Source: Thermoprotei archaeon
GTDB lineage: Archaea; Thermoproteota; Thermoprotei_A; Sulfolobales; Fervidicoccaceae
Length of the DNA stretch: 14,339 nucleotides
Direction of reading: 5' to 3'
Assembly (NCBI GenBank): GCA_022759165.1
Contig: JAEMPT010000106.1
Location: 1 to 14,339, forward strand
Shown: piece after piece, positions 14,092 to 14,339 of the stretch
How the letters are laid out: every line of letters starts with the position of its first letter
How positions within the stretch are numbered: position 1 is the first letter of the stretch
The notes under the pieces: model-generated
What the model was told of the DNA's origin: nothing
The model's database searches: none
Seen by the model: the letters and a program-made list of their open reading frames with translations, nothing else
Position numbers and translations under genes: made by a program

Positions 14092-14339
14092 AATTTTAAC
14101 TGCATTATGACCTGTTCCTAGTCTTCAGAGAACCCTTGTTTAAGACGAATGGTTTGTGGATTATATTACTTGTACCTTTGCTGACCTCTTCCTCATCCTT
14201 CAGGGCGTGGTAGCTCACATAGCTCTAAGTCTTCTAGCCCTAACTATTTGTCCCTAAAGCGGTGATTCTCTATCCAAGTTTTCAGCAATATGAAAAAGCT
14301 TTCGATGATCTATGGTTAATGATTTTGCTAAGCTGTTCA
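14092..14339. other. Gene-free region with possible decayed mobile-element remains
   Basis: Frames on both strands are repeatedly interrupted. On the minus strand a frame is open from the edge to a stop near 14258 (NSLAKSLTIDHRKLFHIAENLDRESPL), and a 37-codon frame starts with GTG 14218 and ends at 14105. Neither is recognisable. Together with the hairpin at 14191-14210 this could be the worn end of an insertion sequence entering from the right edge, or simply an intergenic region. Confidence 0.3.
14191..14210. repeat. Imperfect hairpin resembling an IS200/IS605 end
   Basis: CCTCATCC and GGGCGTGG can pair around a TTCA loop with five Watson-Crick pairs, one wobble and two mismatches. On the minus strand it is preceded by GTGAGCTA. 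Subterminal hairpins of this CCnnGCCC-TGAA-GGGC type occur at ends of IS200/IS605 (TnpB) elements, but the resemblance is from memory and the stem is degraded. Confidence 0.22.

Noticed and set aside
14105..14218. Small minus-strand open frame of 37 codons beginning GTG (VSYHALKDEEEVSKG...)
   Set aside because: It overlaps the hairpin, has no ribosome binding site or recognisable relative, and is short enough to arise by chance.
13816..14339. tRNA gene in the terminal non-coding region
   Set aside because: No cloverleaf with a GTTCRANNC-type T arm and matching acceptor stem was found on either strand.

Overview
The window looks like chromosomal DNA of a thermophilic archaeon, most likely of the Thermoproteota (Crenarchaeota). 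This rests on an archaeal-type HMG-CoA synthase/thiolase/DUF35 operon, AT-rich TATA boxes about 26 bases ahead of likely start sites (one gene appears leaderless), GGAGGTGAT-type ribosome binding sites, a C/D box sRNA, a small aKMT-like methyltransferase, and a solute-binding protein ending in a threonine-rich stalk and a membrane anchor. Taxonomy is inferred from gene content only. No phage, plasmid or CRISPR signature is visible.

Layout. Bases 1-39 may be the tail of an upstream gene. A VTT/DedA-type membrane protein (+) follows. It converges, two bases apart, on a minus-strand operon that reads from about 3.9 kb down to 0.8 kb: HMG-CoA synthase, thiolase-like protein, DUF35 zinc-ribbon/OB protein, then a small thioredoxin-fold-like protein. 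A divergent 189-residue protein of unknown function (+, 3996-4565) again converges two bases from the next minus-strand operon. That operon, from 12150 down to 4568, is a complete peptide-type ABC importer: binding protein, permease B, permease C, ATPase D, ATPase F. Divergent from it, a leaderless methyltransferase gene overlaps a radical SAM gene. The last 0.5 kb has no convincing protein gene but holds a well-formed C/D box guide RNA at 14025-14091 and a weak hairpin resembling an IS200/IS605 end.

How the genes work together. The HMG-CoA synthase operon should feed the mevalonate route to archaeal lipids: thiolase makes acetoacetyl-CoA, the synthase makes HMG-CoA, and DUF35 bridges the two. 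Here the synthase keeps its catalytic residues, but the thiolase has Gly83 where the nucleophilic cysteine belongs and also lacks the usual His of the HD(C/A)F motif. The fourth gene is a thioredoxin-fold-like protein with HPYH in place of CPYC and no cysteine at all. These two substitutions are the most unusual protein-level observations here. The ABC importer is conventional in order. Its permease C has a roughly 220-residue extracytoplasmic insertion, its binding protein is anchored by a Thr-rich stalk, and an AT-only segment with T-runs and a TATA box separates the binding-protein gene from the permease genes.
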